Counted from the first letter of the stretch, positions 1 through 9,192 are shown. The stretch is DNA of 64,000 nt from Polyangiaceae bacterium (GCA_025936115.1 JAICTZ010000018.1:62001-126000), one strand, 5' to 3'. The notes: generated by a model from the letters alone, not told the origin. Translations and numbers: made by a program.

Positions 1-219
1 CTGCGCGCGTTCTAGCGCCGGGCGCTCGCCCGTGCGGCGCGGCAAAAATGGCATATTTCACGCGGAGATCACGCGGGGCGGCAGCTCGGCGCTGCTCGAG
101 CGCATCTTCGTCGCGAGTGACGAGCACGACGGACGCCGAGCGTCCGCTACTTCGACTTGTTCGGACAGAGGCCCGACGGAACTCGCGTCAGCGAGCGTAT
201 CTTGCCGTAGACTCGCGTC
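1..219. other. window edge, no gene supported
   Basis: No coding region is convincing here. Frame 1 reads four codons and then stops (TAG at 13-15), which could be the tail of a gene lying outside the window. Directly after it, 15-40 can fold into a GC hairpin (arms 15-23 and 28-40 with a small bulge), possibly a terminator of that gene although no T-run follows. The long open frames over this stretch are by-products of high GC. Confidence 0.3.
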
Positions 220-1203
220 GTGGCGAGGACTTCGTTCGGCAAGACGCTCGCGCGCGTCGTCCCGGCGCTCGCGGGCGTCGCCGTGCTCGTCGCGGTGGCA
301 ACCTTCGCGGGCGTCGCCGACATCGGTAAGCGACTCGGCTCGGCCCTCAGCTGGCTCCCGCTCTTGCTCGTGCTCGAAGGCGCGCGCGCGCCGATCGAGG
401 GCGTCGTCACGCGTCGCTTGCTCGGCTCGCGTGCGGCTCGCGTGCCGTTCGGTCTGCTCGCGCGCGTTCAGCTCGTCTTCTACGCGGTCTCGGTGTGCTC
501 GCCGGGCGGCCGCGTGCTCGGCGAAGCTTCCAAGGTCGCCCTGCTCGGCGGTCGCGTCGGGGCTCCCGCGGCGTCCGCCGTTGCCACGGCGAGCCAAGCA
601 GCGAGCCTGGTCGTCGATGCGCTCGTCGTGCTCGTCGGAGCCGGCGCCATCTACGAGCTCACCGGCTTCGGGGAGCTCACCGCGCTCGCGCTCGTGTTCG
701 TAGCGGCGTGCGCGCTCTTGGCGGGCGTCGTCATCGCGGCGACGCGCGCCTCGCGCACGCCGCGCGCGCTCGATCGTTTTCCGAAACTCGCGCAGTTCTT
801 GGAGCGCTGGCGCCGCGCCGCGCGCGCACAGCGCCTGTTCTCGGGCGACGTCATCGCGCTCTTGTTCAGCGCGCGCGTCGCGCAGGTGCTCCTGCTCGGT
901 ACCGCGCTCGCGGCCGTTGGCGGCGGCTGGTCCGGTCTACGCGCGTGGGCGCTCCTCGCGGTCGTGCTCGCGGGCTCCGCCATGGGCGAGCCCATCCCCG
1001 CACAGCTCGGCGCGACCGACGCGGCTCTCGTCGCGGCCGCACCGGCGCTCGGCATCGATCGGGCCCAGGCCGTCACGATTGGCGTTCTCTTTCACGTGGT
1101 GCAGCTCTTCTGGTCGGTCATCGGCGTACTGGCCGGCGCAGCCCTGCGTGACGGCTCCCGCGAACCGACGACGCCCGCCCGCAGCGAAGAGCAGATGAAC
1201 TGA
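220..1203 (+). CDS. lysylphosphatidylglycerol synthase TM-region / UPF0104 family membrane protein
   Basis: A 327-residue, strongly hydrophobic protein with about seven to eight predicted membrane spans (first roughly residues 12-30) and an Arg-rich cytoplasmic loop near residues 180-205. Length, span pattern and the motif around GEPIPAQLGATDAAL (about residues 257-271) fit the flippase-like UPF0104/LPG_synthase_TM family, which moves lipid-linked or aminoacylated lipids. The substrate cannot be told from the sequence, and no aminoacyl-transferase domain follows, so it is not a complete MprF. The GTG at 220 is used; no strong ribosome site is visible. It stands alone: upstream is the window edge and downstream is the padR control region. 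A weak hairpin with 6-bp arms (1206-1211 and 1219-1224) follows the stop. Confidence 0.7.
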   Translation: MARTSFGKTLARVVPALAGVAVLVAVATFAGVADIGKRLGSALSWLPLLLVLEGARAPIEGVVTRRLLGSRAARVPFGLLARVQLVFYAVSVCSPGGRVLGEASKVALLGGRVGAPAASAVATASQAASLVVDALVVLVGAGAIYELTGFGELTALALVFVAACALLAGVVIAATRASRTPRALDRFPKLAQFLERWRRAARAQRLFSGDVIALLFSARVAQVLLLGTALAAVGGGWSGLRAWALLAVVLAGSAMGEPIPAQLGATDAALVAAAPALGIDRAQAVTIGVLFHVVQLFWSVIGVLAGAALRDGSREPTTPARSEEQMN

Positions 1204-1353
1204 ATCGCGGACCGCCACTCCGCGTCTCGCCGCGCCGCGTCATCATTTGGGCTGCTCTGGCGCGCGGAAATCCAGCCCCAGCGGACGGCTGAGCATGCTG
1301 ATCAAATTAAAGCGCCGGGAAGCAGGGCCCGCGCATTAACGCAGGGGAGACGA

Positions 1354-1381
1354 TTGACGTTCGAAAAGATATGTCTAGAGA
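1354..1381 (+). promoter_or_regulatory. putative sigma-70-type promoter of the padR-rpoH pair
   Basis: TTGACG at 1354-1359 and TAGAGA at 1376-1381, 16 bp apart, resemble -35 and -10 boxes. The -10 box lies inside the first operator repeat, so a bound repressor would cover it. The rest of the 300-base gap 1204-1503 shows only the weak hairpin after the upstream gene and an inverted GAGACC/GGTCTC pair (1401-1406 and 1426-1431). Confidence 0.4.
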
Positions 1382-1398
1382 TGTGTCTAGAGATACAT
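1371..1398. promoter_or_regulatory. putative PadR operator: two 12-bp-spaced repeats inside an ATGT...ACAT frame
   Basis: The 11-mer TGTCTAGAGAT occurs at 1372-1382 and again at 1384-1394. The whole element begins with ATGT (1371-1374) and ends with ACAT (1395-1398). Each repeat contains the palindrome TCTAGA. PadR proteins commonly bind ATGT/ACAT dyads and often repress their own gene. AT-rich repeats of this kind stand out in this genome. Confidence 0.5.
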
Positions 1399-1503
1399 CG
1401 GAGACCAGTCTTGAACGGTTCGAGCGGTCTCGGTCACAGAAAACTGAGTTCAAACGTCGATCTGGGCACTGCTCGTTCGTCGTCAGAAGCGAGGAGAAAG
1501 AAA

Positions 1504-2094
1504 ATGCACGGTGCATCGGCCTGCGGGCCAGGAGCTTGGATGTGGATGGCCCATCAGCATCATCGCCAGGGCAGGGCCGGGTTTCGGCGGCCCTGGTGGG
1601 CGGGCGCCATGGACGAGCCTGCGCCACGCGCCGAGCGCGGCGAGATCCGCTATCTCGTGCTCGACGCCATTCGAGAGCAACCGCGACACGGCTACGAAGT
1701 GATTCAACACATCGAGCAGCGTGCGCGCGGTACGTATCGGCCGAGCCCCGGCGTCATCTATCCGACGCTGCAGATGCTCGAGGAGCTCGGTCACGCGCGC
1801 GTCGCCGAGACCGAGGGACGCAAGGCGTACGCAATCACCGAGGAAGGACGCGGTGAGCTCGAGCGCAACGCCCGCGCCGTCGACGACTTTTACCAGCGCT
1901 TCGAAGAAGATTCATTCGAAACGCACGCCGAAGATTTCGCCGAGCTCATGTGGCGCGTCGCACGGCTCGTGAAGACGTTCAAACGCGGGGCGAGGCAAGG
2001 CCGCATGTCCCCCGAAGTGATGCGCGGCATTCGCACGGTCCTCGACGACGCGCTGAGCGGCATCGAGGAAGTGCTCAACGGAAAGCGCCGCTGA
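1504..2094 (+). CDS. PadR family transcriptional regulator
   Basis: A 196-residue protein with a Gly/Trp/His/Arg-rich N-terminal tail (residues 1-45, with clusters such as HQHHRQ and RRPWW), then the PadR winged helix (residues 47-125) with the family signature RHGYEVIQHI and PGVIYPTLQMLEELG. The C-terminal part (about 130-196) is helical and probably dimerises. Tails of this type are common in one PadR subfamily. The ATG at 1504 is chosen because GAGGAGAAAG lies just upstream; an open frame reaches back to 1354, but that would run through the promoter and operator. It lies 10 bp upstream of an RpoH-type sigma gene, so the two are probably cotranscribed and under the PadR operator. Confidence 0.88.
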   Translation: MHGASACGPGAWMWMAHQHHRQGRAGFRRPWWAGAMDEPAPRAERGEIRYLVLDAIREQPRHGYEVIQHIEQRARGTYRPSPGVIYPTLQMLEELGHARVAETEGRKAYAITEEGRGELERNARAVDDFYQRFEEDSFETHAEDFAELMWRVARLVKTFKRGARQGRMSPEVMRGIRTVLDDALSGIEEVLNGKRR

Positions 2095-2104
2095 GAGGTT
2101 CGTC

Positions 2105-2893
2105 ATGCTCGATCGCGACTTAGAAAACGTGCTCTTCCAACGGCTGCGCAGCGACAACGATATGCGCGCAGCGGACGAAATCGTGCGCGCGAGCTTGCCG
2201 TCCGTGGTGATGATCGCGCAGAAATACCGCCGTTACGGGCTGCGAGAGGGGGAGCTCATCGCCGAAGGCAACTTCGGCCTCGTGCGCGCCCTCGACAAGT
2301 TCGACCCCGGGCGCGGTATTCGTTTCATGACGTACGCGACGTACTGGATTCGCGCTTACGTCATCGACTACGTCATTCGCTCCTGGAGCATGGTGGGCGC
2401 GGGCTCGGGTGCGCTCCGTTCCCGGCACTTCTTCAAGCTCCGCCGCGAGCGCAGCCGCGTGAGCAACCTGCTCGGCGAAGGCGAGGAAGCGGACAAGGCC
2501 CTCGCCGAACGCGTCGGCGTCAATCCGACGCGTCTCGGCTCGATGCTCCGGCGCCTCGACGCGCGCGACGTATCGCTCGACGTGCCCTCGACCGAAGGCG
2601 CGCCCGCGCTCGCTGAACGGCTCCCTGCCCCCGACGACGTCGAATCGAGCCTCGCGACGCGCCAATCGCTCGAGCTCGTGCGCCGGCCGATCCAATCGGC
2701 GGTCGCGACGCTCGACGCGCGTGAGCGCTATATCGTCGAGCATCGACTGATGGCCGACGCCGAGGACGAGCTATCGCTCGCTCAAATCGGCCGCAACCTC
2801 GGTGTTTCGCGCGAACGGGCGCGCCAGCTCGAAGAACGGGTGAAGAAGAAGCTGCGCGCTCGGATCGCCCCCGAAGTCGCCGTCGCGCTCTGA
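2105..2893 (+). CDS. rpoH: RNA polymerase sigma factor, RpoH (sigma-32) type
   Basis: A 262-residue sigma-70-family factor without region 1.1. Region 2 is at about residues 30-95 (GLREGELIAEGNFGLVRAL, then FMTYATYWIRAYV) and region 4 at about 200-255 with a helix-turn-helix (LSLAQIGRNLGVSRERARQLEE). The stretch RSRHFFKLRR (residues 105-114) matches the RpoH box that distinguishes heat-shock sigmas from RpoD and RpoS. Myxobacteria carry several RpoH-like factors, so this one need not be the main heat-shock sigma. It follows the PadR gene by 10 bp. The next gene is convergent, 22 bp away. Confidence 0.85.
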   Translation: MLDRDLENVLFQRLRSDNDMRAADEIVRASLPSVVMIAQKYRRYGLREGELIAEGNFGLVRALDKFDPGRGIRFMTYATYWIRAYVIDYVIRSWSMVGAGSGALRSRHFFKLRRERSRVSNLLGEGEEADKALAERVGVNPTRLGSMLRRLDARDVSLDVPSTEGAPALAERLPAPDDVESSLATRQSLELVRRPIQSAVATLDARERYIVEHRLMADAEDELSLAQIGRNLGVSRERARQLEERVKKKLRARIAPEVAVAL

Positions 2894-2915
2894 CCCGAAC
2901 CACCCGACTCGAGCA

Positions 2916-3464
2916 TTAGAAGACGCAGTGCGCGGCGCAGTCGGCGAACGCGGCGAGCTCTGCGGGAGCCGGCGCGCAGACGTCGGCGAGCGAATCCAAG
3001 TAGCACTGCGCCGAGCAGACCCCGTTCGCCGTGCACGGTTCGAGGGCCGGCCCGCCAGCGGTCGCCACGGCGGCTGACCCGCCGGGACAAGTCGCGAGGC
3101 GCGTCTCGAGCTCACCGCACGCGTTGCTCGCGCGACCTGCGTCGATGCAGCGATCGATTGCCGCCGCTGCGGCGTCACAGCCGGGAAATGTACTCTGGTT
3201 GCCCGTGCACTCGAAGTGGTCGTCCGCGCACGAGAAGTACGCGTCGTAAGCGGCGTCGCAGCCCGAACGGGTCGCTTCGTGCGCCAGATCGTCTGCTTGG
3301 TCGCGGCAAGCAGTCACGTAGTCGTCGCTGCCGCCGTGGGAACAGTTCGTCACGTCGGCGCACACACGATGCGCCGCGGATTCGCAGCCGGAGAGCAACA
3401 GGGCGCAAGCACCGAGCCGTGCGAAAAACGACAGGCGCGAGTAGTGGGCCAAAGTCCTGAACAT
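2916..3464 (-). CDS. cysteine-rich putative lipoprotein
   Basis: A 182-residue protein starting MFRTLAHYSR with a type II signal peptide ending ALLLSGC (lipobox Cys at about residue 27). The mature part has about 16 cysteines spaced through short helices (for example CDAAYDAYFSCADDHFEC), as in many myxobacterial lipoproteins of unknown role. The ATG at 3464 follows GGAG; a TTG at 3482 in the same frame would overlap the upstream stop by four bases and is the alternative. It is downstream of the porin gene on the same strand and probably in its operon. I recognise no domain. Confidence 0.7.
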   Translation of the reverse strand: MFRTLAHYSRLSFFARLGACALLLSGCESAAHRVCADVTNCSHGGSDDYVTACRDQADDLAHEATRSGCDAAYDAYFSCADDHFECTGNQSTFPGCDAAAAAIDRCIDAGRASNACGELETRLATCPGGSAAVATAGGPALEPCTANGVCSAQCYLDSLADVCAPAPAELAAFADCAAHCVF

Positions 3465-3478
3465 GCGCTCGAGCTCCG

Positions 3479-4816
3479 TCAAAAAGCGACGCGCAGGCGG
3501 CCCGAAAACACGTGCACGGGTCCGCGATCACGGTTGTAACCCGGGTTCACGATCGGCTGGTAGACGCCCGAAAATTGAATGAACTGCGTGATTTGGGCGC
3601 GGTAGTACAGGTCGCCTTCGAGCTCGGGCCCGTACCTGAGCGCGCCGTCACCCAGTAGAAAGCCGTAGCCGCCCGCGGCGAGATAGCGGCGGTGCCAGGG
3701 CGCGATGCCGTCGATCACGAACGCGGCGCCGGCTTCGTCGTCGGGGCGCTGCCACGGCGCTCCGTTTTGCACGACGCCGAACGCGAGCGAACGGTCGATC
3801 TCGGTGAACGCCCAGGTTTCGTTGTTGCCGTCATTGATGCTCGCGCGCACGAAGACGCCGAGTGAGCTCGTGAGCGCCTGATCGGCGCTGATGCCGGCGC
3901 CGTACTTCTTGCGGCCGTCGAGCCGCGTCGCCGTCACGTCGAGTCCCGCGGCAGGATCCTCGGTCGCCTGCCGGTAGTTGCCCATGCGCGCCTGATTCAC
4001 GAAGCCGAGCACGCGCACGCTACCCGGCCGACCGGCGACGCGATAGCGCACCTCTCCCTCGAGCATCAGGGCGCGCGCCTTTTTGAGGTTCCACTCCATT
4101 TCGAGCAAGTTGCCGTACTTCGGCAAGAGCGCGATGCCCGAGCGCAGCGAGAAATCACCGACCGTCAGATCACTCAGCGCGCCCCACGTGTACCCGCGCG
4201 TGTCGGCGGGATAGTCCCACGCGCCGGACGCAAACAGCGCCCAATCGAAAAACTGCGTCGTTGCGTCGTGAGCGTAGCGATTGCCGTCGAACACGTCCGT
4301 GACGGCGAGGCGCCCAACCGTGAACGTGAGGGTGTCGCGATCGTGCGTGCCCGCGAGGCGATTGGGCCCGGATTCGTCTCTGACGCGCCCGCCGCCGAGC
4401 TCGAAACGCTGCCGGAACGCGAGCCGCGCGAGGTAGATGGTCGGGCTCGGGTTACCCACGCGGTACACGATCCCACTCGGAAACGCGGCGACACCGAGGG
4501 TGCGGCTGAGGCCGCGCCCGCCGCTCATTTCGGGATTCAGCATCACGTCCGCGCCGCGCCAGAGCCCCACGTCGAGCGATAGATTCATGACCATGGCCGA
4601 GGCGGACTCGGCCACCGAGCTCATGCTGTTCTGGCCCGAATACTCGGCCGAGAACGCGGGATGCGCCTGCGTGGCGGCGACCGCTTGAAAATGCAGGCTC
4701 ACGCGCTCGTCCTCGGTCGGCGTCGTGTCCGCGGCGCTCACCCGGGGAGCGGCGAGCCATGCGGCGCTCGTCACCGCGACTCCGACCGCAGCGCTACGAA
4801 TCCTGGCGAAAGACAT
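3479..4816 (-). CDS. OprB-like outer-membrane porin
   Basis: A 445-residue protein with a Sec signal peptide (cleavage near VSA-AD, residue 29) and a long series of amphipathic beta-strand segments that ends in a terminal aromatic residue (LRVAF), as expected for an outer-membrane beta barrel. The spacing and motifs such as QFFDWALFASGAWDYPADTRGYTWG and the ending VNPGYNRDRGPVHVFSGRLRVAF fit the carbohydrate-selective OprB family. The substrate is unknown. Its 3' end nearly abuts the Cys-rich lipoprotein gene on the same strand. A pirin gene is divergent upstream. Confidence 0.72.
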   Translation of the reverse strand: MSFARIRSAAVGVAVTSAAWLAAPRVSAADTTPTEDERVSLHFQAVAATQAHPAFSAEYSGQNSMSSVAESASAMVMNLSLDVGLWRGADVMLNPEMSGGRGLSRTLGVAAFPSGIVYRVGNPSPTIYLARLAFRQRFELGGGRVRDESGPNRLAGTHDRDTLTFTVGRLAVTDVFDGNRYAHDATTQFFDWALFASGAWDYPADTRGYTWGALSDLTVGDFSLRSGIALLPKYGNLLEMEWNLKKARALMLEGEVRYRVAGRPGSVRVLGFVNQARMGNYRQATEDPAAGLDVTATRLDGRKKYGAGISADQALTSSLGVFVRASINDGNNETWAFTEIDRSLAFGVVQNGAPWQRPDDEAGAAFVIDGIAPWHRRYLAAGGYGFLLGDGALRYGPELEGDLYYRAQITQFIQFSGVYQPIVNPGYNRDRGPVHVFSGRLRVAF

Positions 4817-4915
4817 GAAGTCCGCGCGGCACTAAGCCGAACGGCCGTCGGCGGCAAGCCTCGACGCGGACGATCTTGGAAGGCCAGTGGCAAGCGAAGT
4901 GCTAGGAACTTCGTC

Positions 4916-5614
4916 ATGTTGACGCTCCGCCCGGCCGCCGAGCGCGGCCACGAAAATCACGGCTGGCTCGATTCCTGGCACACGTTCTCGTTCGCCGATT
5001 ACTACGACCCGGCGCACATGGGCTTTCGCGCGCTGCGCGTGATCAACGAGGATCGCGTCGAACCGGGTCACGGCTTCGGCACCCACGGTCACCGCGAGAT
5101 GGAAATCATCTCGTACGTGCTCGAAGGAGCCCTGCGCCACGACGACTCCACGGGCGTCGGCTCCGTGATTCGCCCGGGCGACGTCCAACGCATGAGCGCA
5201 GGCTCGGGCGTGCGCCACAGCGAGAAGAACCTTTCCTCGAGCGAAAAGGTGCACTTCCTCCAAATCTGGATCTTGCCGTCGCTCCGCGGCATCGCCCCGA
5301 GCTACGAACAGAAGAGCTTCGCCGACACGGAGAAGCGCGGTCGCTTGCGCCTCGTCGCGTCACCCGACGGGCGCGACGGGAGCGTGACGGTGCATGCGGA
5401 CACGAGCCTCTACGCCGGCACCTTCGATGCCGGTGAGTCCGCCGAGCTGAAGCTCTTGCCCGCGCGCCACGCCTGGGTGCAAGTCGCGCGTGGGCGCGCC
5501 AAAGTGAACGGCAGCGAGCTCGGCCCCGGCGACGGCGCCGGGCTCAGCGACGAGTCGAGCCTGCGCATCGAGGGCGTCGCCAACGCGGAAGTGCTCGTCT
5601 TCGACCTCGCTTGA
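4916..5614 (+). CDS. pirin family protein (YhaK/quercetinase-like bicupin)
   Basis: A 232-residue bicupin. The N-terminal cupin holds the metal-binding set typical of pirins, GFGTHGHREMEII, with a further His/Glu in SGVRHSEKN. The opening WLDSWHTFSFADYYDP is the pirin signature. Members include YhaK and YhhW of E. coli; the latter has quercetin dioxygenase activity, but the physiological role is usually unknown. The ATG at 4916 follows AGGAACT; an upstream in-frame extension to 4661 would run antisense through the porin gene and is not accepted. Cytoplasmic, unlike the second pirin of this window at 17982. Confidence 0.85.
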   Translation: MLTLRPAAERGHENHGWLDSWHTFSFADYYDPAHMGFRALRVINEDRVEPGHGFGTHGHREMEIISYVLEGALRHDDSTGVGSVIRPGDVQRMSAGSGVRHSEKNLSSSEKVHFLQIWILPSLRGIAPSYEQKSFADTEKRGRLRLVASPDGRDGSVTVHADTSLYAGTFDAGESAELKLLPARHAWVQVARGRAKVNGSELGPGDGAGLSDESSLRIEGVANAEVLVFDLA

Positions 5615-5621
5615 AGGGAAC

Positions 5622-6242
5622 TCAGCGGGACGGCGTCGCGAGCGCACGGCGAGCGCTGCGTGCCTTGAACGTGCCCGCCAGCCGCACGAGCAGCAAGAGC
5701 CCAATCACGCCCGCGTAGGCGAGCGGCTCACGGGTGTCCTTCTTCACGCGCCAATAGAAGTGGAGGGCGCCGAGCGCCGCGATCAGATACACGGTCCGGT
5801 GCAAGGCCTTCCACCTCTTGAAGCCGAGCTTCTGCAGCATGCCTTTGGTCGAGGTGACGGCGAGCGGAATCAAGAGCAGCCAGGCCGAGAAACCGACGAG
5901 GATGAACGGTCGCTTCGCGATGTCCTCGAGGATGGCGCGAACGTTGACGAGCTGATCGAGCCCGGCGTACGTCAAAAAGTGCAGGCTCGCGTAGAAGAAC
6001 GCGAACAAGCCGAGCATGCGCCGAAGGCGCGCGGGCCACGTCCATCCGAGTAGCGTCTTAAGCGGCGTGACCGCCAGCGCGAGCACGAGGAAAATCAGCG
6101 CCACGAGCCCGAGCCGGTTCAGCGCTTCGGCGATGGGATTGGCGCCCAGGCGTCGCTCGAAGGCGCGGAGCAAGAGCGCGGCGAGCGGCACGAGCGCGCC
6201 GGCGAAAACGGCTGGTTTGAGCCAGGAGAGGGAGCGAGACAT
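5622..6242 (-). CDS. msrQ: heme-binding membrane subunit MsrQ of the periplasmic methionine sulfoxide reductase
   Basis: A 206-residue protein with about six membrane spans and the ferric-reductase-like domain. Candidate heme-ligand histidines sit in FYASLHFLTY and in KALHRTVYLIAALGALHFYW. In E. coli MsrQ (YedZ) passes electrons from the quinone pool to MsrP. The gene begins 3 bp after the msrP stop, in the usual msrP-msrQ order. The C-terminus is Arg-rich. Confidence 0.9.
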   Translation of the reverse strand: MSRSLSWLKPAVFAGALVPLAALLLRAFERRLGANPIAEALNRLGLVALIFLVLALAVTPLKTLLGWTWPARLRRMLGLFAFFYASLHFLTYAGLDQLVNVRAILEDIAKRPFILVGFSAWLLLIPLAVTSTKGMLQKLGFKRWKALHRTVYLIAALGALHFYWRVKKDTREPLAYAGVIGLLLLVRLAGTFKARSARRALATPSR

Positions 6243-6245
6243 GCC

Positions 6246-7268
6246 TCAGAAGTTCCGGCGCAGATCCATGTTTTTGTAGAGTGAGGCGACCTCTGCCGCA
6301 TAACCGTTGAAAGGCAGGGTGGGGCGCCGTTCCACTTCCCCGATGCGGCGCTCGGTCGCTTGACTCCAGCGTGGATGGTCGACCTTGGGATTGACGTTCG
6401 CGTAAAAGCCGTACTCGTTCGGCGCCGCGCGGTTCCACGTCGTCTTCGGTTCCGTCTCGCTGAAGCGGATGTTGACGATCGATTTGATGCCCTTGAAGCC
6501 GTACTTCCAGGGCACGACCAGCCGGATCGGCGCGCCGTTTTGATTCGGGAGCGTCTTGCCGTAGAGGCCCACGGCGAGCAGCGCGAGCGGGTGCGTCGCC
6601 TCGTCGAGGCGCAGGCCCTCGACGTACGGCCAATCGAGCACGCGCTCGCGAGTGAGCGGCATTTGCTTTTCGTCGAGCAGCGTCTCGAAGGCGACGTACT
6701 TGGCGCTCGCGAGCGGCTTGAGCCGCGCGATCAGCGCCGCGAGCGGAAACCCGAGCCACGGGATCACCATCGACCACGCTTCGACGCAGCGCATGCGGTA
6801 GACGCGCTCCTCGAGCGGAAACCACTTCAAAATCGTGTCGAGGTCGAGCGTCTGCGGCTTTTCGACGGCGCCGCTCACCGTGATCGTCCACGGCCGCGGC
6901 CGGAGCGTCTTCGCGTTTTCAGAGGGGTCGAGTTTGTCGAGCCCGAACTCGTAGTAGTTGTTGTAGTGCGTGACGTCTCGGAACGAGGTGCGCGGCTCGT
7001 TCACGTCGTAGCGACGGCCGATCCCCTGTGCCGCACTCCCCGGCGGCGCTGCGGGCGCTGGCGGCAAAGGCGGTACGTCGGCTGACGGAGCGTCCGCTTC
7101 TGGAGCGTCAGCGGGCGCGCCGCGTCCGGCTCCGCTGAGCCACGTCACCGCGCCGCCGAAGACCGTCGCCGTCCCGACGAACAGCGCGCCTTGTCGCATG
7201 AACTCGCGCCGCCGCACGTAGAGCGGCTCCGGCGTGATCTCCGAGTGGCGCGGTTCGCGATACTTCAT
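6246..7268 (-). CDS. msrP: molybdenum subunit MsrP of the periplasmic protein-methionine-sulfoxide reductase
   Basis: A 340-residue oxidoreductase of the sulfite-oxidase fold that carries molybdopterin. Its Tat signal is clear: [21 protein letters not shown] from about residue 19, followed by an Ala/Pro-rich linker. The Mo-ligand cysteine is in [15 protein letters not shown]. The conserved C-terminal region includes [17 protein letters not shown]. MsrP repairs oxidised methionines in periplasmic proteins with electrons from MsrQ, encoded next. The gene is divergent from a MASE1 sensor kinase 68 bp away. Confidence 0.93.
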   Translation of the reverse strand: MKYREPRHSEITPEPLYVRRREFMRQGALFVGTATVFGGAVTWLSGAGRGAPADAPEADAPSADVPPLPPAPAAPPGSAAQGIGRRYDVNEPRTSFRDVTHYNNYYEFGLDKLDPSENAKTLRPRPWTITVSGAVEKPQTLDLDTILKWFPLEERVYRMRCVEAWSMVIPWLGFPLAALIARLKPLASAKYVAFETLLDEKQMPLTRERVLDWPYVEGLRLDEATHPLALLAVGLYGKTLPNQNGAPIRLVVPWKYGFKGIKSIVNIRFSETEPKTTWNRAAPNEYGFYANVNPKVDHPRWSQATERRIGEVERRPTLPFNGYAAEVASLYKNMDLRRNF

Positions 7269-7336
7269 GCAGCGGCCTCACAGCGTACGCTGCAACCCGG
7301 GGTCCGGTTACGCAACGACCGCGTCGCTTCGGTTTC

Positions 7337-9022
7337 GTGCACTTTTCACCGGCCGCTCGCGCGACCCGGCAAGGGCCACCCCCGACGGTGTCGACCCGTG
7401 AGCGCGCGGCTCGGCTAGCATTGCTGGTCGTGTCGGTCCCGAGGCTCGTCCGCATCGCGCTCGGCGCGGCCTGTTACGCCGTGATCGCGCGCCTCGGGCT
7501 CGCGCTCGACGCGGTGGGAGGACTCGCGACGCTCGTGTGGCCGCCGACGGGGCTCGCGCTCGCGGCGCTGGTCGTATTCGGCCGGGACGACTGGCCCGCC
7601 GTGGCGCTCGGCGCGTTCGCCGCGAACCTGTGGGTGCGGGCGCCGCCGCTCGTCGCCGGCGGCATTGCCCTCGGCAATACGCTCGAGGCCGTCATCGGCG
7701 CCGCGCTCGTAACACGCGCCGGGGTATTTCGCCGTTCACTCGACGACCTGCGCAGCGTGGCCCGCCTCGTCGTCTTCGCGGCGCTCGTGAGTACCCTCGT
7801 GAGCGCCAGCGGAGGAACGCTTGCGATGGTGCTCGGGCACGTCGTGCCGGCGAGCCGCGCCGCGCAGACCTGGCAAGCGTGGTGGGTGGGCGACATGATG
7901 GGAAATCTGGTCGTCGCGCCGCTCGTGCTCACGCTCACGGCAACCGACGACGCCGGGCCTTCGGGTTCACGGGCGGAGGCGCTCTTGCTGGCGCTCCTCT
8001 TCGCGCTCACGCTCGGTCTCGTCTTCGGTCGCTCCGAGGGGGCGTTCGTCGCCGGCTTTCGTGAGCCGCACCTGCTGATGCCCTTCCTGATTTGGGCGAG
8101 CGTGCGCTATGGGCCGCGCGGGGCGGCGACGGCGACGTTCTCTGCGTCGGCCGCCGCCATCGCGGGCACGACGCTCGGTCGCGGCTCGTTCGTGCGGGGT
8201 AGCTTGCACGAGAGTCTGCTCGCCGTGCAGAGCTTCATGGCCGTCGTCACGGTCACGTTCCTGTTTCTAGCCGCCGTGACGGCCGAGCGGCGGCGGCTAC
8301 TCGTGCGCGAGCGCGCCGCGCGCGCCGAGGCCGAACAAGCCGTCAAGGCGCGCGAGGCATTTCTCGCCGTCGCCTCGCATGAGCTGCGCACGCCACTCAC
8401 CCCCCTCGAGCTCGAGCTCCAGGCTCTGCTGCGCAGTCCGGCCGTCACGAACGAGGCGCTGCGGCGCAGGCTCGAGCGCGCCAAACGGCAGAGCTCGAGG
8501 CTCGCACGCCACGTCGAGGCGCTACTCGACGCGTCACGCCTTGCGGCGGGCAAGCTCGACCTCGACCTGGAACCGTGCGACGGGCGCGAGCTTGCGCAGG
8601 AGGTGCTCGAGCAAGCGCGAAGCGAAGCGGAGCGCGCGGGCTCGGCGCTCACGTTGGAAGTGTCCGGTCCGACCGCAGGGTCTTGGGACCGCCACCGCGT
8701 CGCGCAAGCCCTCTCGAACCTACTCGCCAACGCCATCAAGTTCGGAGCCGGCCAGCCGGTGAACATCAGCCTCAAGGGTAGTCGCGAGCGGCTCGTCATC
8801 GTGTGCACGGACCGCGGCGTCGGCATCGAGCCGAACGTCATCGATTCGATCTTCGAACGCTTCGAGCGGGCGCCGGCGTCTCGCAACCAGGGCGGCCTCG
8901 GCCTCGGCCTGTACGTCGCGCGCGAGATCGCGCGGGCCCACGGCGGCGACCTCACCGTCGAGAGCAGTGTCGGCGGTGGCTCCGCTTTCAAGCTCTGGTT
9001 GCCGCGCAGAGAGGAGAAATGA
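7337..9022 (+). CDS. MASE1-domain membrane sensor histidine kinase
   Basis: A 561-residue kinase in the longest reading. Residues about 35-310 form a MASE1 sensor with about eight membrane spans (signature LVWPPTGLALAALVVFGRDDWPAVALGAFAANL). A dimerisation domain with H-box SHELRTPL (His348) and a complete ATPase domain follow: NLLANAIKFG, DRGVGI and GGLGLGLYVAREI. The start is uncertain: GTG codons at 7337, 7390 and 7430 are all in frame and none has a good ribosome site; 7430 would place the membrane domain near the N-terminus. It is divergent from msrPQ, and no cognate regulator is immediately adjacent. Signal unknown. Confidence 0.85.
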   Translation: MHFSPAARATRQGPPPTVSTRERAARLALLVVSVPRLVRIALGAACYAVIARLGLALDAVGGLATLVWPPTGLALAALVVFGRDDWPAVALGAFAANLWVRAPPLVAGGIALGNTLEAVIGAALVTRAGVFRRSLDDLRSVARLVVFAALVSTLVSASGGTLAMVLGHVVPASRAAQTWQAWWVGDMMGNLVVAPLVLTLTATDDAGPSGSRAEALLLALLFALTLGLVFGRSEGAFVAGFREPHLLMPFLIWASVRYGPRGAATATFSASAAAIAGTTLGRGSFVRGSLHESLLAVQSFMAVVTVTFLFLAAVTAERRRLLVRERAARAEAEQAVKAREAFLAVASHELRTPLTPLELELQALLRSPAVTNEALRRRLERAKRQSSRLARHVEALLDASRLAAGKLDLDLEPCDGRELAQEVLEQARSEAERAGSALTLEVSGPTAGSWDRHRVAQALSNLLANAIKFGAGQPVNISLKGSRERLVIVCTDRGVGIEPNVIDSIFERFERAPASRNQGGLGLGLYVAREIARAHGGDLTVESSVGGGSAFKLWLPRREEK

Positions 9023-9192
9023 ACTTCGGACGTAATGGGCAAAGCGCACGACGAGCGAAACGCGAGTCAGCCGAATTGTCCCGTCGATGCGAATCACCCC
9101 GGACTGTTAGAGCGAGCCTCCGTCTTCGACCGAGCTCCGTCGTTCCTTTTCGGAAGTTTCACGGGGCATGGATCGTGCTTGAGACGTGCCAA

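Noticed and set aside
58-597. Minus-strand frame at the window start
   Set aside because: It is antisense to the flippase-like gene and rich in Arg, Ala, Asp and Glu with no domain or signal.
4889-4902. GG-N10-GC string before the pirin gene
   Set aside because: Few other consensus positions match, and the predicted start would coincide with the ATG despite a normal ribosome site. Chance hits of this kind are expected about once per 100 bases here.
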